DNA from: Perognathus longimembris pacificus
Taxonomy: Eukaryota > Chordata > Mammalia > Rodentia > Heteromyidae
Length of the DNA stretch: 64,000 nt
Direction of reading: 5' to 3'
Assembly: GCF_023159225.1 (NCBI RefSeq)
Contig: NC_063167.1
Span: 77,071,298 to 77,135,297, forward strand
Part shown: piece after piece, positions 44,115 through 56,740 of the stretch
How the letters are laid out: each line of letters starts with the position of its first letter
Position numbering within the stretch: the stretch's first letter is position 1
Notes under the pieces: generated by a model
Database searches by the model: none
What the model saw: the letters and a program-made list of their open reading frames with translations, nothing else
Told to the model about the DNA's origin: nothing
Made by a program: the position numbers and the translations under genes

Positions 44115-47100
44115 CTTCTATTGGAAGCCACGGCAGCACATCGCCGCCCTCCCTGCTGGGTGTGAGCTGCTTCCCCAACAAGGGTGTCAACTCCTGCTGG
44201 ATCCCCAAGATATCATAGCTCCTGCCTTCCTATGAGCACCCCAAGTGCTCTGCCTGGTCAAGGCTGACCTTGAGTTTCTTGATTGAGTGCTCAACAAGGG
44301 AGGGACTTGTCCTTGGGTGCCCTGGGAACTGAGATCAACCTTATAAGGACAAAAATCTCAACAGCTAGGATGAAATCAATCCCCAGAACCTTCCACAGGA
44401 TGGATGGGCCATGACAAGCCCAGCATGCTGGCGGGCCACAACTCATTATTCAATGCTGCCAAGAGCCAAAGCTAAGGCCTCATTAGAGCTCACTTTCTTG
44501 AGCCTGTTGTCCTGGAGAGTCAAGTTGAAGTTCAGGGACCAGGAGCCCATGCTTCTTGATTAAGAATGCCACACTGTTCACTTAGGAGGCCAGCAAAGCT
44601 TGGAGCTGGGCCTGCTTTTTCATGCTGGAAGTGGACCTCTGAGCTGTCCTAGGCCTTGGTCTTTTCATCCACTCATTTATTCAGTTTCAAGTTTCAATGC
44701 ACAGCTCCCACCCCACCTCTGTACAAGGTAGAACCCCATGGAAGACTTCCCTTTGTGAGTGATGCAGCTGAGGGTTAGGGTTGGAAAAAGCAACAAGCAT
44801 AATAGAGAGGCCAAGTTCAGGAGCCCCTCCTGGATACATTATTTGTGCACCTAAAGCCACGGAAGCATCTCCAGTGAAACTTCAGCCCCATGGCTATAGG
44901 CCTGGAAAACAAAACAAAACCCGAACCTGTCTCTTTTCCCTCCACCTCCCCTTCTGCCTTCTGGCTTCCTTTTCCAGGAATACGAGGGTGCTATCTGTGT
45001 GAGCTGGCCAGCAGCTCTGTAGCCAGACAATGTGGGGGCTGGCTCCATCCCAGACGACTCACCAGAGGCTGCTCTCCCTCCCAACTTATCTACCAGGCCA
45101 GCACATGGCGCTGCTGGGGGGAGAGGTGAGCCTGCCTGCCTGCCTGCCTGCCTGACTCATGCAAGGAAGTGAGAGGCACACAGGTCTGGCTCACCAAGTC
45201 TTCCGGCTCTTCAGGCTTACTAACCTGAGCAGCAAGGCAGACACTGAGGGAGGAACTGGGAGTTCCTGGAGGACCATCGTCACTGATGGATGACAAATAA
45301 GGCCTGATTGGTCCTACTTTTCTCTCTTCTTCTTCTCCTCCTTCTCCCTCCCCCTTTTACCACCTTCCCTTCCCTCTCTCCTCCTTCTCCGTTCTTCTTC
45401 TACTTCAGTTAACTGGGAAATTTTTCAGAAGGGTGAGATGCAATGGATTCCTCAAACTTCTTCCCGAGCTCAGGAAATTCCTGAGCATCCTCCAAGTTCC
45501 CTGCTATGAGCAATACACAAGCACCACGGTCCACAATGACTACATCCTGGGAGCAATGTCTAGGGAGAGCCCTGTAGAACAGCATTTAGAGTGCCCTGTG
45601 TGTCCTCGTCACCATTCCGGGCCCAGACAATACACAGTTCAAGTCTAGGCCCTAAAGGGCAAGCCCAGCCCTCAGCTTCTCTCATGTGCCAACTGCCTCT
45701 CCACTGCCAAGCCAAGAGCCTGGATTGGCTCACCAGCCCTGAACTTGAAAGTGGACTTTTCCAGGGTTAGAGGAAAATGAGATCATTTCCCACAATTGGC
45801 AGCTTCAGGTAGGCAGCAAAACTCTAACAAAGTCATTATCTCATGTAGCACACCTTTTAGCTGAGCTCCCTGGATGAGCTCAGCTTAGTTGAACCCTAAC
45901 TGAGAACCTATGGTGCCACATCTGTCAGGCACTGTAGGAATAAGCATGGATGAACTTATCATTCATTACATCCCTGGCCTCCAGGCCTGCAGAAAGAAAG
46001 AGAATTATTTGCCCAAGAGCAGGAATAGCAACCTACTGCCTGTGGAAATGGTTCAGTAGGCTCTGCTTTTCTTCTGGATTTACATTTAATGGGGTCCTAA
46101 GGTGATCACTTTCCAACATTCCTCTTTCCTTCCAACCTTTCCTCCTTCTGTGAGGTTTAACTGGGCAGAGGAGGAAAGGAAAAACAAACAACAGGTATTT
46201 AAAGTATTTTAATTATCTAAATAATTGTACAAAAGAGTTTCCATTCTACAAAGTAGTTTATGAATATAGTGCATCTTGATCAGTCACCCCTTTAAACATT
46301 TTTACCCCCTCCAACCTACCCTTTCTTTTATTTTTATAAATTGTGTGGTATATACAATGAATTCTTGACTTCCATCTTCATTCATCTACCAAACAGGTGG
46401 TTTTAAAATGTTTTATTACTCTCTTTAAGTAGTTACACAGGGGTTTCAACTCATCTGATCAGTTTGCAAGTACAATGCATCTTGACCCATGTCATCCCTT
46501 CCCTCATTCTCCCCCATCTCTCCCATCTCCATCTATTGACTCAATTCAGCTGGCTCCATTTTCACATATGTACACTGAACATTATGACTGCTTTTGCCCA
46601 CCCTCCTTTCTTCCCTTCCTCTGTCTCTATCCCCTTGACCTTCCCCTGCTGCTGGGACCTCAGAGACCTGGGAGACAACTTGCCTGGCCTTGTCCTCTTG
46701 AGCACCAATGAAGCTGGAGGATGTGTCCACTGGGCCTGCCTGTCTCTTGCTGGCAGAGGCATTAACTGGGAAAGTGTGGCTTGCCCTGCCTGGGGGCCCA
46801 CAAGTTCCTGCAGACAGACAAATCCCACAGGCAGCATACAGCTATCTAAGGCCGCAGACAGCTATCTGAGATGGCTGGGCCTCCTGAGGACCTGGGGGCA
46901 TGACAGCAGGCCTTCGGGGGCAGGGGCAGTGTTAATACCTAGTGAAGAAAGAGGAAAGAGCTCTTGCTTGTGAAAAGTTTCCTTACAGAAAAAAAGGAAA
47001 TGGATCTTAATTCACTTTCCACATCTGTGATGAAGTCTCCTACAGTGTGTACAGGGCCCCAGGACACAAAGGTTCAGCAGGGGACAGAGACTGGATGCCA

Positions 47101-47960
47101 AGAAGAGAAGGTTCTAGAACCTGCTTCATCACCAAATCAAGGACAGGTTTTAGGCCTTCTAGAGAGTGCTCCACCCTGGGCAGGATTTGGTGCTGGTGTC
47201 TCCCAGGCAGGTGGAAGTTTCTGTGACCTAGAAATGGCATGTGGGAGGCCTCACCAGCTGTGGTGAGCCAGTCTTCTGGAAACAGCATAGGCACAGCCGT
47301 CACAGAGTGCCCAGACTCAACAGAGGCCGGTCACGTAGAAGTCAACATCCTGCACTACCATGCTCTGGGCTAGGACTGGGCTAGACAAGGCTCTCATTCA
47401 TGGTGGGAGTTACTCTGCCTGGCCTCCAGGTACCAAGGACTTGTGAGCTGTTCATTAGCAGCCAGGCTGGGAGGGCAGGGCTAGGTAGGGCAGGGAGGTT
47501 GTCTGAACAGTTGAGTGCTTGCTCAGCCACCTCTGGTGTGCAGAATGTCTGTGCCCTTGCCACGCTGGGGCTGTGAGCTGGAAGGGGGCCCAGGGCTGAG
47601 CTGGCAGTAGCAGCACTCCACCCTCAGGTCCCAGTGAAGGGAACAGCCACTGGATACAGGTCCTTCACTCTCCCATTGAAAGCAGACAGAAGGCTCAGAG
47701 GCCTCTTCATCTACCTTTGTGTTTACTTAGGAGACAGCAGAGGGAGGAGGAAAAGGAAAACCTCCCTTTGTGACCACAGCTCCCCAGCACGGAGAGGCAC
47801 ACCCAGGCTCTCTCCCAGGTGAGTTTCCCTCAGCTCAGAGGTGATGAGAGGCTCTGTCCAGACCGGGCCACCCAATCCTTCTTGGTTTATTTTCTCAGGC
47901 AAACACAGACTATGGCTGACAAGTGAACAGAAGCACAATGTGGTCATTTCCCAAAATCAA
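44115..47960. other. Relatively GC-rich unassigned stretch
   Basis: Several frames of 80-170 codons come from higher GC content and show no domains. Except for 46195-46650 no repeat family was recognised. This is the least repetitive part of the window. Confidence 0.45.
46195..46650 (-). repeat. Probable L1 3' UTR-type segment, minus strand
   Basis: Two related sub-blocks (46225-46330 and 46410-46520) each contain a GTGCATCTTGATCA/ATGCATCTTGACCC motif then C-rich sequence, like 57490-57590. Confidence 0.35.
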
Positions 47961-47965
47961 AGCTA

Positions 47966-48145
47966 TAGGACGCTGGTGGCCCATACCTGTAATCCTAGCT
48001 ACTCAGAAGCCCAAGATCTAAGGATTCAAAGCCAGACCAGGCAGAAAAGTCCAGAAGACTTTAATCACCAGTTAAGTACCCAGAAAGTAGGAAATGGAGC
48101 TGTGACTCAAGTGGTGGAATTCTAGCCTTGAGCAAACAAAAAAGG
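47966..48145 (+). mobile_element. 7SL-Geo SINE ending in a purine repeat
   Basis: B1-like half, linker and first part of the Geo half; the tail has expanded into (GGA)n. Confidence 0.8.
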
Positions 48146-48295
48146 AGGAGGAGGAGAAGGAAGAGGAGGAGGAGAAAGAGGAGGAGGAGGAGGAGAAGGA
48201 GGAGGAGGAGGAGGAGGGAAGGAAGGAAGGAAGGAAGGAAGGAAGGAAGGAAGGAAGGAAGGAAGGAAGGAAGGAAGGAAGGAAGGGAAGAAAGA
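48142..48295. repeat. (GGA)n then (GGAA)n purine tract
   Basis: About 150 bases of almost pure purine growing from a SINE tail. Confidence 0.97.
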
Positions 48296-48352
48296 AGTCA
48301 AAGTTTGGCCCTAAGATCAGTCTCTCTTTACTGGGACAGTATTTGTGTTGGT

Positions 48353-48575
48353 GGCTCCTCCTCCTCCTCCTCCTCCTTCTCCTCCTCCTCCTCCTCCTCC
48401 TCCTCCTCTTCCCCTTCCTCTTCCCTTTCCCTATCCCCTTCCCCCTCCCCCATCCTCCTCCTCCTCCTCCCCCCTTCCCTTTCCCCTTCCCCTTCTCTCC
48501 TCCTCCTCCTCCTCTTTCTCCTCTTCCTCCTCCTCTTCCTTCTCTTCCTCTTCCTTCTCTTCCCCCTCCTCTGCT
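48353..48575. repeat. (TCC)n/(TTCC)n pyrimidine tract
   Basis: About 220 bases of almost pure pyrimidine, complementary in type to the tract at 48142-48295. Confidence 0.97.
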
Positions 48576-48689
48576 GCTACTGTTTCCATGGTGTTGAACT
48601 GCTTTGATGAACTAGGGACAGGAGGAGACACCTGATAGTACATTATCTTTTCCTTTTCTTTGGGCTTCCTACTTTGCTAGTCAGGAACT

Positions 48690-48930
48690 TTATCACTTTC
48701 CAACTCTTTTTGCTGTATTTTTCAAATAGGGTCTAATAGGGTCTCATACATTTGCCCTTGCTGACCTGGACCTCAATCCTCCTATTTACATTTCCATTGT
48801 AGCTAGTATGATAAGCAAGCAGCACCACCCTTGGAGATGATGTATCACAAACTTTTTGCCAGGGATGGCTTTAAACATCAAAAATGCTTACCTTCCAAGT
48901 GCCTAGGATTACTGATATGAATGATGGTAC
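48690..48930 (-). repeat. Degenerate B1-like/multi-monomer SINE, minus strand
   Basis: Weak complement motifs (TGACCTGGACCTCAATCCTCC; GTGCCTAGGATTACTGATATG). Confidence 0.4.
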
Positions 48931-49424
48931 TTGTTTCAGTGGCTTTTATGAGAAGGTAGAGTAGCTGTGTGAGAGGGAGGTCACTCCAGGAAGAGAGCCT
49001 GCATCATGGCCCAGACCGGGAGTAAGACACAGGTGCTCAGGGTAAGAGGGATTCTGGCTTCAACCTTGTAGAATCTGTACTCAGTCTGGCCACAAATCAT
49101 CTGGGTCCCAGGATTGAAAAAAAAAAAAGGTTGCCAGTGAAAAAAAAAAGGGAGAAATTAAATACATAAAATACAAAATAAAATATTTCCGTGCAACCCA
49201 TCACTTTCCAAGGTTCTGGGATTAGAACTTGGACAATAATGGGAAGATACTGCGGTCCTACCACACATGGCTTATATTATTTAATTTAATTGAAGAGACA
49301 TGCATGCGGTTCTCTACAACAGCCTAGCTAAGATTCAACCAGAGAAAGAGGAGAGAGAGACAGAGGAAGAGAGACAGAGACAGGGAGAGACTGACAGGAC
49401 TTCTGTCATATTTTTCATTTTTAT

Positions 49425-49553
49425 TTCCCACCTCTCCTTGGTTCTTTTGAAACAAAATGTCACTATGATCCCAAGCCAGCCTTAAATTCATGATCCTTTG
49501 CCTCTGCCTCCTAAATGTTGAGGTTACAGGTGTGCACCACCATGCTTGGCTTC
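49425..49553 (-). repeat. B1-like monomer, minus strand
   Basis: Complement of a single 7SL-derived unit ending GTGTGCACCACCATGCTTGGC. Confidence 0.72.
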
Positions 49554-49566
49554 TTCATTTCTCGAG

Positions 49567-49670
49567 TACAGTAGATCCTTGGTAGCCATGGGTATTTGGT
49601 TCTAAGGAGACCACTGTGGAGGAAAACTGTGCATGCTCAGGATGCAAAGTTCAGTGTAGTTCTGTGATGC
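49567..49670. repeat. Tigger/MER2-like DNA transposon fragment
   Basis: CAGTAGATCCTTGGTAGCCATGG and GTGCATGCTCAGGATGCAAA resemble the end of the Tigger-derived MER2 group. Confidence 0.4.
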
Positions 49671-49799
49671 TTGACTCATTTTTCCATCATGCCGCCCAAC
49701 TTCTGCTAACGACATTCCATGCCATCTTTCAACAAGTCTCAAATGTTCACTTGACCACTTAATTTAACCACATTCACCTTTTGCATTGCTTTTTGGTCA

Positions 49800-49801
<2 letters not shown>

Positions 49802-49860
<59 letters not shown>
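49802..49860. repeat. (GT)n microsatellite
   Basis: About 28 units, ending GCGCGCC. Confidence 0.97.
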
Positions 49861-49861
<1 letters not shown>

Positions 49862-50082
49862 CTGTCCTGGTGCTTGAGTTCAGGGCCTGGGCATTGTCCC
49901 TATGCATTTTTGCTTTAGGCTAACACTCTATTTCTGGACTTTTTTGTGTGTGTAATTAATTGGAGATAAGAGTCTCTCAGACTTTCCTGCCAGGGCTGGC
50001 TTTGAACTGCAATACTCAGATCTCAACCTCTTGAGTAGCTAGGATTACAGGCATGAGCCACCAGCACTCATTTCATGTTCAA
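49862..50082 (-). mobile_element. 7SL-Geo SINE, minus strand
   Basis: Follows a GT repeat; both halves readable, Geo half shortened. Confidence 0.8.
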
Positions 50083-50261
50083 CTTTTTGAGGAACTGCCA
50101 TGCATATGACTGTCTTACATTCCTGACAACAATGGAGGGGATTTTAACTTAACACATCTCACACTTGTCATTGTCTTTCATTTTTATTTTAGAGATCCTA
50201 GTGAATACAAAGTAGTTTCTCAATGCAGTTTTGTCATTGTTATTGTTCATTTATTTGCTTT

Positions 50262-50445
50262 TGTTGTGGTGCCTTGAATTCAGGGCCTTGAGCTCTCTCA
50301 TTTGGCTTTTTCACTCAAGTCTGGCACTCTACCACTTGAGCCACAGCCTCACTTCTGGCTTTTTTTTTTTTTTTTTTGCTAGTTAATTGGAGATACAAGT
50401 CTCAAGGACTTCCCTGTCTAGGCTGGCTTTGAACTGAATATTGTA
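50262..50445 (-). mobile_element. 7SL-Geo SINE, minus strand, truncated
   Basis: Geo complement, internal poly-T, linker and the start of the B1-like complement. Confidence 0.75.
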
Positions 50446-50576
50446 TGATCTCACAAAATTTTAGTCTGTGTTTTTTTCTTCTCAAAATAATGATTATTCC
50501 CAAGAAATATTTCTGTGATCTTAGAACAAGAAGTTATTTGAGGTCTATAATAGAATAACCCCAAACATGCTCCTAT

Positions 50577-50580
<4 letters not shown>

Positions 50581-50614
<34 letters not shown>

Positions 50615-50805
50615 GCCAGTCCCGGGCCTTGGACTCAGGGCCTGAGCACTGTCCCTGGCTTCTTCCCGCTCAAGGCTAGCACTCTGCCACTTGAGCCACA
50701 GCGCCGCTTCTGGCCGTTTTCTGTATATGTGGTGCTGGGGAATCGAACCTAGGGCCTCGTGTATACGAGGCAGGCACTCTTGCCACTAGGCTATATCCCC
50801 AGCCC
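50581..50805 (-). mobile_element. IDL-Geo SINE, minus strand, young
   Basis: Long poly-T head, both halves nearly matching the copies in the provirus. CATGCTCCTATTCTT flanks it at 50566-50580 and from 50806. Confidence 0.95.
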
Positions 50806-50964
50806 CATGCTCCTATTCTTGAAAGAAAAATGAGAGGAAAAATGGAGTAAATGTAACTTAGTCTTTAAGAAAGGTAGATTCATAAAACGGCATAAATCTT
50901 AAAAGTATCTGAGAGTCATAGGCAAATGCTCTAGCTCTAGAGCCATACCATAGCTTTTCATGTT

Positions 50965-51062
50965 TTGTTTTTTAGCCAAGTTCTCATATATTTTCTTGGG
51001 CTGGCTTTGTATCTCCACCCCGTGAGTAGCTGAAACTACAGGCATGAGACACTGGCCTTAGC
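50965..51062 (-). repeat. B1-like fragment, minus strand
   Basis: CCCGTGAGTAGCTGAAACTAC and GGCATGAGACACTGGCC. Confidence 0.5.
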
Positions 51063-51174
51063 CCTATGAAATTTAGATCTTGAATAAATCATAGAATCAT
51101 CCAGCCTGCTCCTCTGAATTTATGAATAAGAAACTAAGTCCAGAAAGATGCAGTTACTTGAGGCATTATAAGGA

Positions 51175-51202
51175 GAAAAAAAAAAAAAAAAAAAAAAAAA
51201 AA
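51175..51202. repeat. Poly-A run
   Basis: About 26 A; no SINE body was recognised upstream. Confidence 0.95.
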
Positions 51203-51204
51203 CC

Positions 51205-51345
51205 CTTTGGGTTTGGAATCCAATTTACATAAGTCCTCACCATTTTGAGGCCTTGGGAGAGGTTTCTTAACTCCTGCCAATCTCAGTTCTTCATCTGCTA
51301 AATGGGGAAAATGTCAAGCCTTACCTTGCTAAGTCGTTGTAAGTT
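51205..51345 (+). repeat. MIR fragment after a long A run
   Basis: TCTTCATCTGCTAAATGGGG is the classic MIR core segment. Confidence 0.6.
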
Positions 51346-51349
51346 ATCT

Positions 51350-52870
51350 GTTCAATCTATCCAAAGTTTTGTAGCCCAGGCCTCCCACAAGATGCCCTAC
51401 ATTCAGAGCTGGGAACAGTGGTGAAGAAAACCCTGCCTATGAGCATAAGAAAAGTAGATTTGAGGCAAGGACTAGGTGAGCTGCAAACACAGTAGGTATA
51501 TGGCTTAGTGTTGTGTGTCTCTGGCTCATTGTAATTGCTCTTAGCAAAGTCAAGTTCTAATTCCCTAAGGCTGGGGGCTTGATATATTCAGTTTTGAATC
51601 TCAAGTGCCACATGTAGTTCTGACACTGCACCTTCTCTTAATAAATGTTGAACAAAACAAATGTTCTCATTCGTACCCCAAAGCACTAGAGGACTTCTGA
51701 CACAGAAGGAAATGAGGAGGTTTGATGGAGTGAGGTAGAAGAGCATCTTGGGAGAGGTGGTAACTGGCAGGAGAACTTGGCACAGTCAAGGAACATGGAA
51801 AATGAATCCGTGGAGCCAGAGTTTATTTCCATTTAGAAATAAAATCAATCTGTTGATAAAATACTTCAGGTCACATCCACATGTGAATGTCTTTTCCTAC
51901 CCAATAAATCAGTTTCACTTGAAAGACTAAGTTTTAAAAATAGAAATAAGTACAGTTTACACAAACATCACTGTGAAAGAAAAATACAAACAATTCTCTT
52001 CATACCATCCTAAGTTTGAAGCCTGTCCAAACTGGAATAATAAGATGAGGACAATGTGATGGCAGAGAGAGAGGATAATGTCAGAGCTAGGGACAGGAAG
52101 CTCCCTCCTCCCCCAACCGCCTGGCTGTGGATTTCTATGTGTGGGATGCTGTTTGCAACAACCTGACCTATGCTGACCTGCAGGGAGGGGAAGAGAGCAG
52201 GAACCAGGATAAACCATCATCACATAGAGCCTGCCAGCTCACACACTAGCTTCTCTTTTTCTCACAGAATAACCTTTCCTCTGCAGGCCTCAAGAATGAG
52301 AGGAAAGAATTGATTTTGCAAGAAGATTCAAATGAACATCTAGAGGGATGAATTCTAGATCCCATTCACTTCTCACAGGCTGCATGATCTCCAGGCAGTC
52401 ATCCCAACTGAGTGTCTATTTCCTCATTGGTTAATTTGAGAGGCTGACATGAAATTGAGCATGGGAAACACCCCCAGAGGGGTGCCCATGCACTGCAGCC
52501 TGTCCACAGCAGACATTGCGAATCAATTGCCCTCGATTTCTCTTTCCCATCAGGCTCTCAAACCTCCCTCAAAGTCCACTGTCACATAGAATCAACCTCA
52601 ATTGCAACTGGAGCACAGATACAATTTGTTTGCCATCCTTGATCAGACAGTTTTTATAACACCGTTTACCCTAGATTTAAAGTGATTCTAAGTCGTTTTC
52701 TGTAGGTTTGACCACTACAATGATTGTGATGCAGAAGCAGATGGGGCCATGAAGTCAGGAAGTAAATGTGGTGGGTCTGTGTGTGCAGGCACCATGGAGA
52801 TTACTCATATTTATGTAGAGTTCTCTCACCACCACTGTCAGCTGCTGCACCTGGTGAAAGAGTTACAGGG
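51350..52870. other. Unassigned stretch apart from one MIR
   Basis: No gene recognised. Confidence 0.45.
52325..52450 (+). repeat. MIR fragment
   Basis: TGCATGATCTCCAGGCAGTC followed by TCTATTTCCTCATTGGTTAA. Confidence 0.45.
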
Positions 52871-52874
52871 AGCC

Positions 52875-53110
52875 ACGTGTTGGTGGCTCACGCCTGTAAT
52901 CCTAGCTACTCAGGAGACTGAGATTTGAGGATCAAGGTTTGAAGCCAGCCCAGACAGAAAAGTCCATGAAACTCTTATCCTGAATTAACCAGCAAAAAAC
53001 CAGAAGTGAAGATGTAGCTCAAGTGGTAGAGTGCCAGCTTCCAACAAAACCATCTAAATAAGGGTATGTGTGAGGCCCAGAGTGCAAGCAAACATCAAAC
53101 AAAAGCAAAA
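52875..53110 (+). mobile_element. 7SL-Geo SINE
   Basis: Well-kept B1-like half (GGTGGCTCACGCCTGTAATC) and Geo half with an A-rich tail. Confidence 0.85.
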
Positions 53111-53776
53111 AACAAATCCAAAAAAAGTTATTGAAATATAAACTTGTGCTTCTGTGTCATTGTCAATTCCATCCCATGCAAGAATTGTTAGGGCAGTGTT
53201 GCTAGGAAACCAGCAGCTGTTAGCCTGGGAGATTTGGGATAGGAGTGTGTCATTCATGCAACTAAATTAGGTAAGGGCTTTGAAACATTTGCAACTGGTC
53301 TCTGCCCAATTCTCTTCAAGGGAACCTGGCACGAGGCTTTTTAGAGGCAGCCAAGGTAGAAAGTCTTTCCCTAGGTGATCTAATTTCCAGTGCTGGGTGA
53401 GCTGGAGTGCTGCCCTGGGTGTCACTCCATCTGCCCAGCCAGCTTGTTCCTTCTCACAGCTGTGGCTTGCCTTCTGACCCAGACCTCTGCTGCAGAGTGC
53501 TGAGACCAGAATGACAGCTGAGCAGAGCGGAAGATGACACCTCGTTACCAAGGAGCCTGCATATTGAGCTCATCCCCCAAGAATTCAGCCCTTGCTACTT
53601 AGGGGTTCCCTGGCTGATCCCTTGAAAGCCTCTCCCTTCCCAGACCTCTCCTCACCCTCCACCTCTGGCTTCCTTGGTATTTCATTGCAGAGCTTAGCCA
53701 GTGACCTCATGTTCATTGTTTATTTGTGCTTCAAGCCAGTCCTTCGTGGTATCTTCATCTCAATTTGTTGTTAGTG

Positions 53777-53996
53777 GTTTGGGAGCTTGAACTCAGGGTC
53801 TGTCCCTGAGCTCTTTTGCTCAAGACTAGTGTTCAGGTACTTTGAGTTACAGCGCCATTTCTGATTTTCTGGTGGTTAATTGGAGACAAGAGTCTTGTGG
53901 GGACTTTTCTGCCCTGGCTGGCTTCAAATTGTGATCCTCAGATCTCAACCTCTTGAGTAGCTAGACTTACAGACATGAGCCACCAGAGCTCACCTC
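53777..53996 (-). mobile_element. 7SL-Geo SINE, minus strand
   Basis: Both halves in complement. Confidence 0.83.
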
Positions 53997-54267
53997 TTCA
54001 TCTCAATTTTACAAAAGAAGAAATTAATTTCTTAGAAATTAATCTATCCCCAAACTATATAGCTATTAAATTTTAAGGTTCTGTTCTTTATACAGTATTT
54101 GAATAACATCTCTGACACACAGCTCCTCTCCCCAATCCAGTCTGTCACTCCTGCCCTGTCTCTGTGGCTAGCTGCTTTCCAAAGGCAAAAATCTCTCCCA
54201 GAAGTCCCTTGGAGACTAGACTATCTTCAGTGATTACAAGCTTTTTTACCCCCACAATGAAGTCCCT

Positions 54268-54326
54268 CTCTCCCTCCTTCCCTCCCTTCCCTCCCTCCCT
54301 TCCTCCCTCCCTCCCTTCCTTTTTCT
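54268..54326. repeat. (CCCT)n pyrimidine tract
   Basis: CTCC and CTTCC units. Confidence 0.95.
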
Positions 54327-54512
54327 CTAAGGATTATCTTTAGGGACCCATGCTCAAGTGCTCTACTACCTAAGCCATACACCCAGCCCTTTTGCTTATT
54401 TATTTTTCAGGTAGTGCCTCATGTTTTACTTGGCTGGATTCCATCCGAAGTTCTCTTGCTCTGCCTCCTGAGTACCTGGGGTTCCAGGCATAAACCACCA
54501 TGCCTCCCCATC
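54325..54512 (-). repeat. tRNA-like plus B1-like SINE, minus strand, diverged
   Basis: ID-like complement (GCTCTACTACCTAAGCCATAC) then B1-like complement ending GGCATAAACCACCATGCC; fits the multi-monomer family. Confidence 0.5.
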
Positions 54513-54983
54513 TCCCTTTCCTTTTGAGCCTGCCTTGCTTTGAACGTTCCACTCCTAGAAGCCACAATGATTCTTAACCACAGGATGAGAGAACATGCAC
54601 AGAGAACAGGCATTCAAGTTTGGGATCAGGTTTCTCAAACCACTAAGGTTTTGGTGCTCCCAGAATTCCCTCAGCAGGACTTCCCCTGCATTAGTGATCT
54701 CATTTCTAGGGAATTCCTGGTTTACATTATAATTATAAATCAAACCCATTTCCGATCACGTTTAGGCTTAGTGTTATATTTATTTTTCCCAGGGTCCAGG
54801 AAGTTGGTCCCTGGGTCCCCAAATTAGCAACTGAGATGACTAGAGAGAAATTCTAGAAGCAACTAAAGATCCTCAGATAACCATTACTCACCTTCCCATC
54901 AAGAACGCATCCTTGATGTTAACTAGCTGTTTTTGAATCTCTGAAGAAGTTTAAATTCTGATTCTGAGACAGTGCCTTTTGGC

Positions 54984-55204
54984 TTTTTTTTTTTTTTTTT
55001 TTTTTTTTTGCCAGTCCTGGGCCTTGGACTCAGGGCCTGAGCACTGTCCCTGGCTTCTTTTTGCTCAAGGCTAGCATACTCTGCCACTTGAGTCACAGCG
55101 CCGCTTCTGGCCATTTTCTGTATATGTGGTGCTGGGGAATCGAACTGAGAGCTTCATGTGTAGGAGGCAAGCACTCTTGCCACTAGGCTATATCCCCAGC
55201 CCCC
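54984..55204 (-). mobile_element. IDL-Geo SINE, minus strand
   Basis: Poly-T head and both halves; imperfect flanking duplication CCTTTTGGCTTTT / CCTTTTGTCTTTT. Confidence 0.92.
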
Positions 55205-55265
55205 CTTTTGTCTTTTTTTAAATTACAGAATTACTGGAGGTCTGGGCAGAAACTAGGCACAAAAG

Positions 55266-55335
55266 AATATGTATGTATGTATGTATGTATATGTGTGTAT
55301 ATTTTGTATATATATGTATATATATATATATACAT
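55266..55335. repeat. (GTAT)n/(TA)n microsatellite
   Basis: ATGT units passing into TA; partly palindromic. Confidence 0.95.
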
Positions 55336-55559
55336 AGTATGATTTCCTTTCTATAAAGTTCAAAAGCAGACAAAACTCACCATCATGATAATATTGTCCT
55401 GTGGGGGCAGTGACAGGACCTCAGGATTCAAAATGTCTGACTTGTGGACATGTACTGCTTGTACAAGTGTGTTTTTCTTTTTATGAAAAAAAGGGACATT
55501 CAATCTATGTATTTCTGTGAGTATATTTCTACTGAATGATACAAGTTAAGAACCAATGA

Positions 55560-56740
55560 TTCACACAGAAGAGTAATGTTGAATCCTCAACTGGTACCTC
55601 ACATAAAATAGACCACTAAACCTAAATATAAGATCTAGCACTATAATCTGTTAGTAGACAGTATAGATATATGTCTTCATAACTTTGGATTTAGTGAAGG
55701 TTTCTTAGATATCACACCATCAGCAGAAGTTACCAAATAGAAATATAGATAAATTGAACTTCATCAAAATGAAAAGGTTTATGTTTTGAAGGACATATGA
55801 AGAAAGTGAAAAGATAACCACGGAATGGGAGAGAATATTTGCAAATCATATGTCTGATAAGTATCTCATACTGTGCATACCCAAAGAACTTATACAACTC
55901 AGTAATAAGGAGATAATCTGATTAAAAATGGGCAAGTGGTTGGAGAGACAGTTCTCCAAAGATTATACATGAATACTTATTAAGCACATGAAAACATTCA
56001 CACCTAGTATCATTTGGTACTAGGGAAACCATGATAAGATAGTACTTCATATATACTCAGTAAGAGAGCTAAAATAAAGATAAATAGTACAGACAATAGC
56101 AATTGTTGGTGAGGATGTGGAGAGATTGTAACACTCTACAATGCTGGTAGAAATATATATATTTTTTTAAAGAATAATGTAGTTACTGTAGAAAATGACT
56201 TCCAATTTTTGGAAGTTTGACATAAAGTCACTGTGTACTCTAGCAAGTTTATTCCTGGCCATAATCAAGAGACTGAATCCAAAGTTTGCACAAATAAGAA
56301 TATGCAAATTTTATTGCAGAATTATCCATAAGAGCCCCAAAAAAATAGAAAGAGCCCAAATATCCACCCATTCATGAATGGATAAATAAAATCTGCTGTG
56401 TCTATGCAAAGGGCTCAGTGATAAAAATACTAATACATGTTATAATATGAATAAACTTTAAAAACATGTTTCAAGGAAAAATCCAGTCACAAAAGGCCAT
56501 GTATTGTGATTCTATTTCTATGAACTATCCAGAAAGGCAAATCTGAAGAAACATAAAGTAGATTTGTGGTGCTAGGGCCTAGCTCATTTGCTTTTTTTTC
56601 CCTAGGGAGGGGATTGATAGAAAATATTCTAGAATTATGATGCTGCATAACTTTGAGATTATACTATAAATGATTGATTTGTATCCTTTAAAAGATTGAA
56701 CTTTATGGTGTGTGAAATTGGTATCAATAAAAGAATGTAG
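55560..56740 (+). repeat. Old L1 fragment, ORF2 end and 3' UTR
   Basis: Decayed ORF2 C-terminal sequence (ATGGGCAAGTGGTTGGAGAG, GTTGGTGAGGATGTGGAGAG), CATTCATGAATGGATAAATA, and an end with GTGTGTGAAATTGGTATCAATAAAA. No frame survives. Confidence 0.72.

Noticed and set aside
44115..44640. Processed pseudogene
   Set aside because: GC-rich with gene-like wording in short frames but no recognisable protein, no A-tail and no flanking duplication.
46464..46973. 169-codon plus-strand frame
   Set aside because: Compositionally ordinary, begins in an L1-like segment and has no recognisable domain; other frames of similar length overlap it.
48128..48643. Long open frames of Arg/Lys/Glu or Ser/Pro/Leu repeats
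   Set aside because: Produced by the GGA and TCC repeats, which are stop-free in several frames; not genes.
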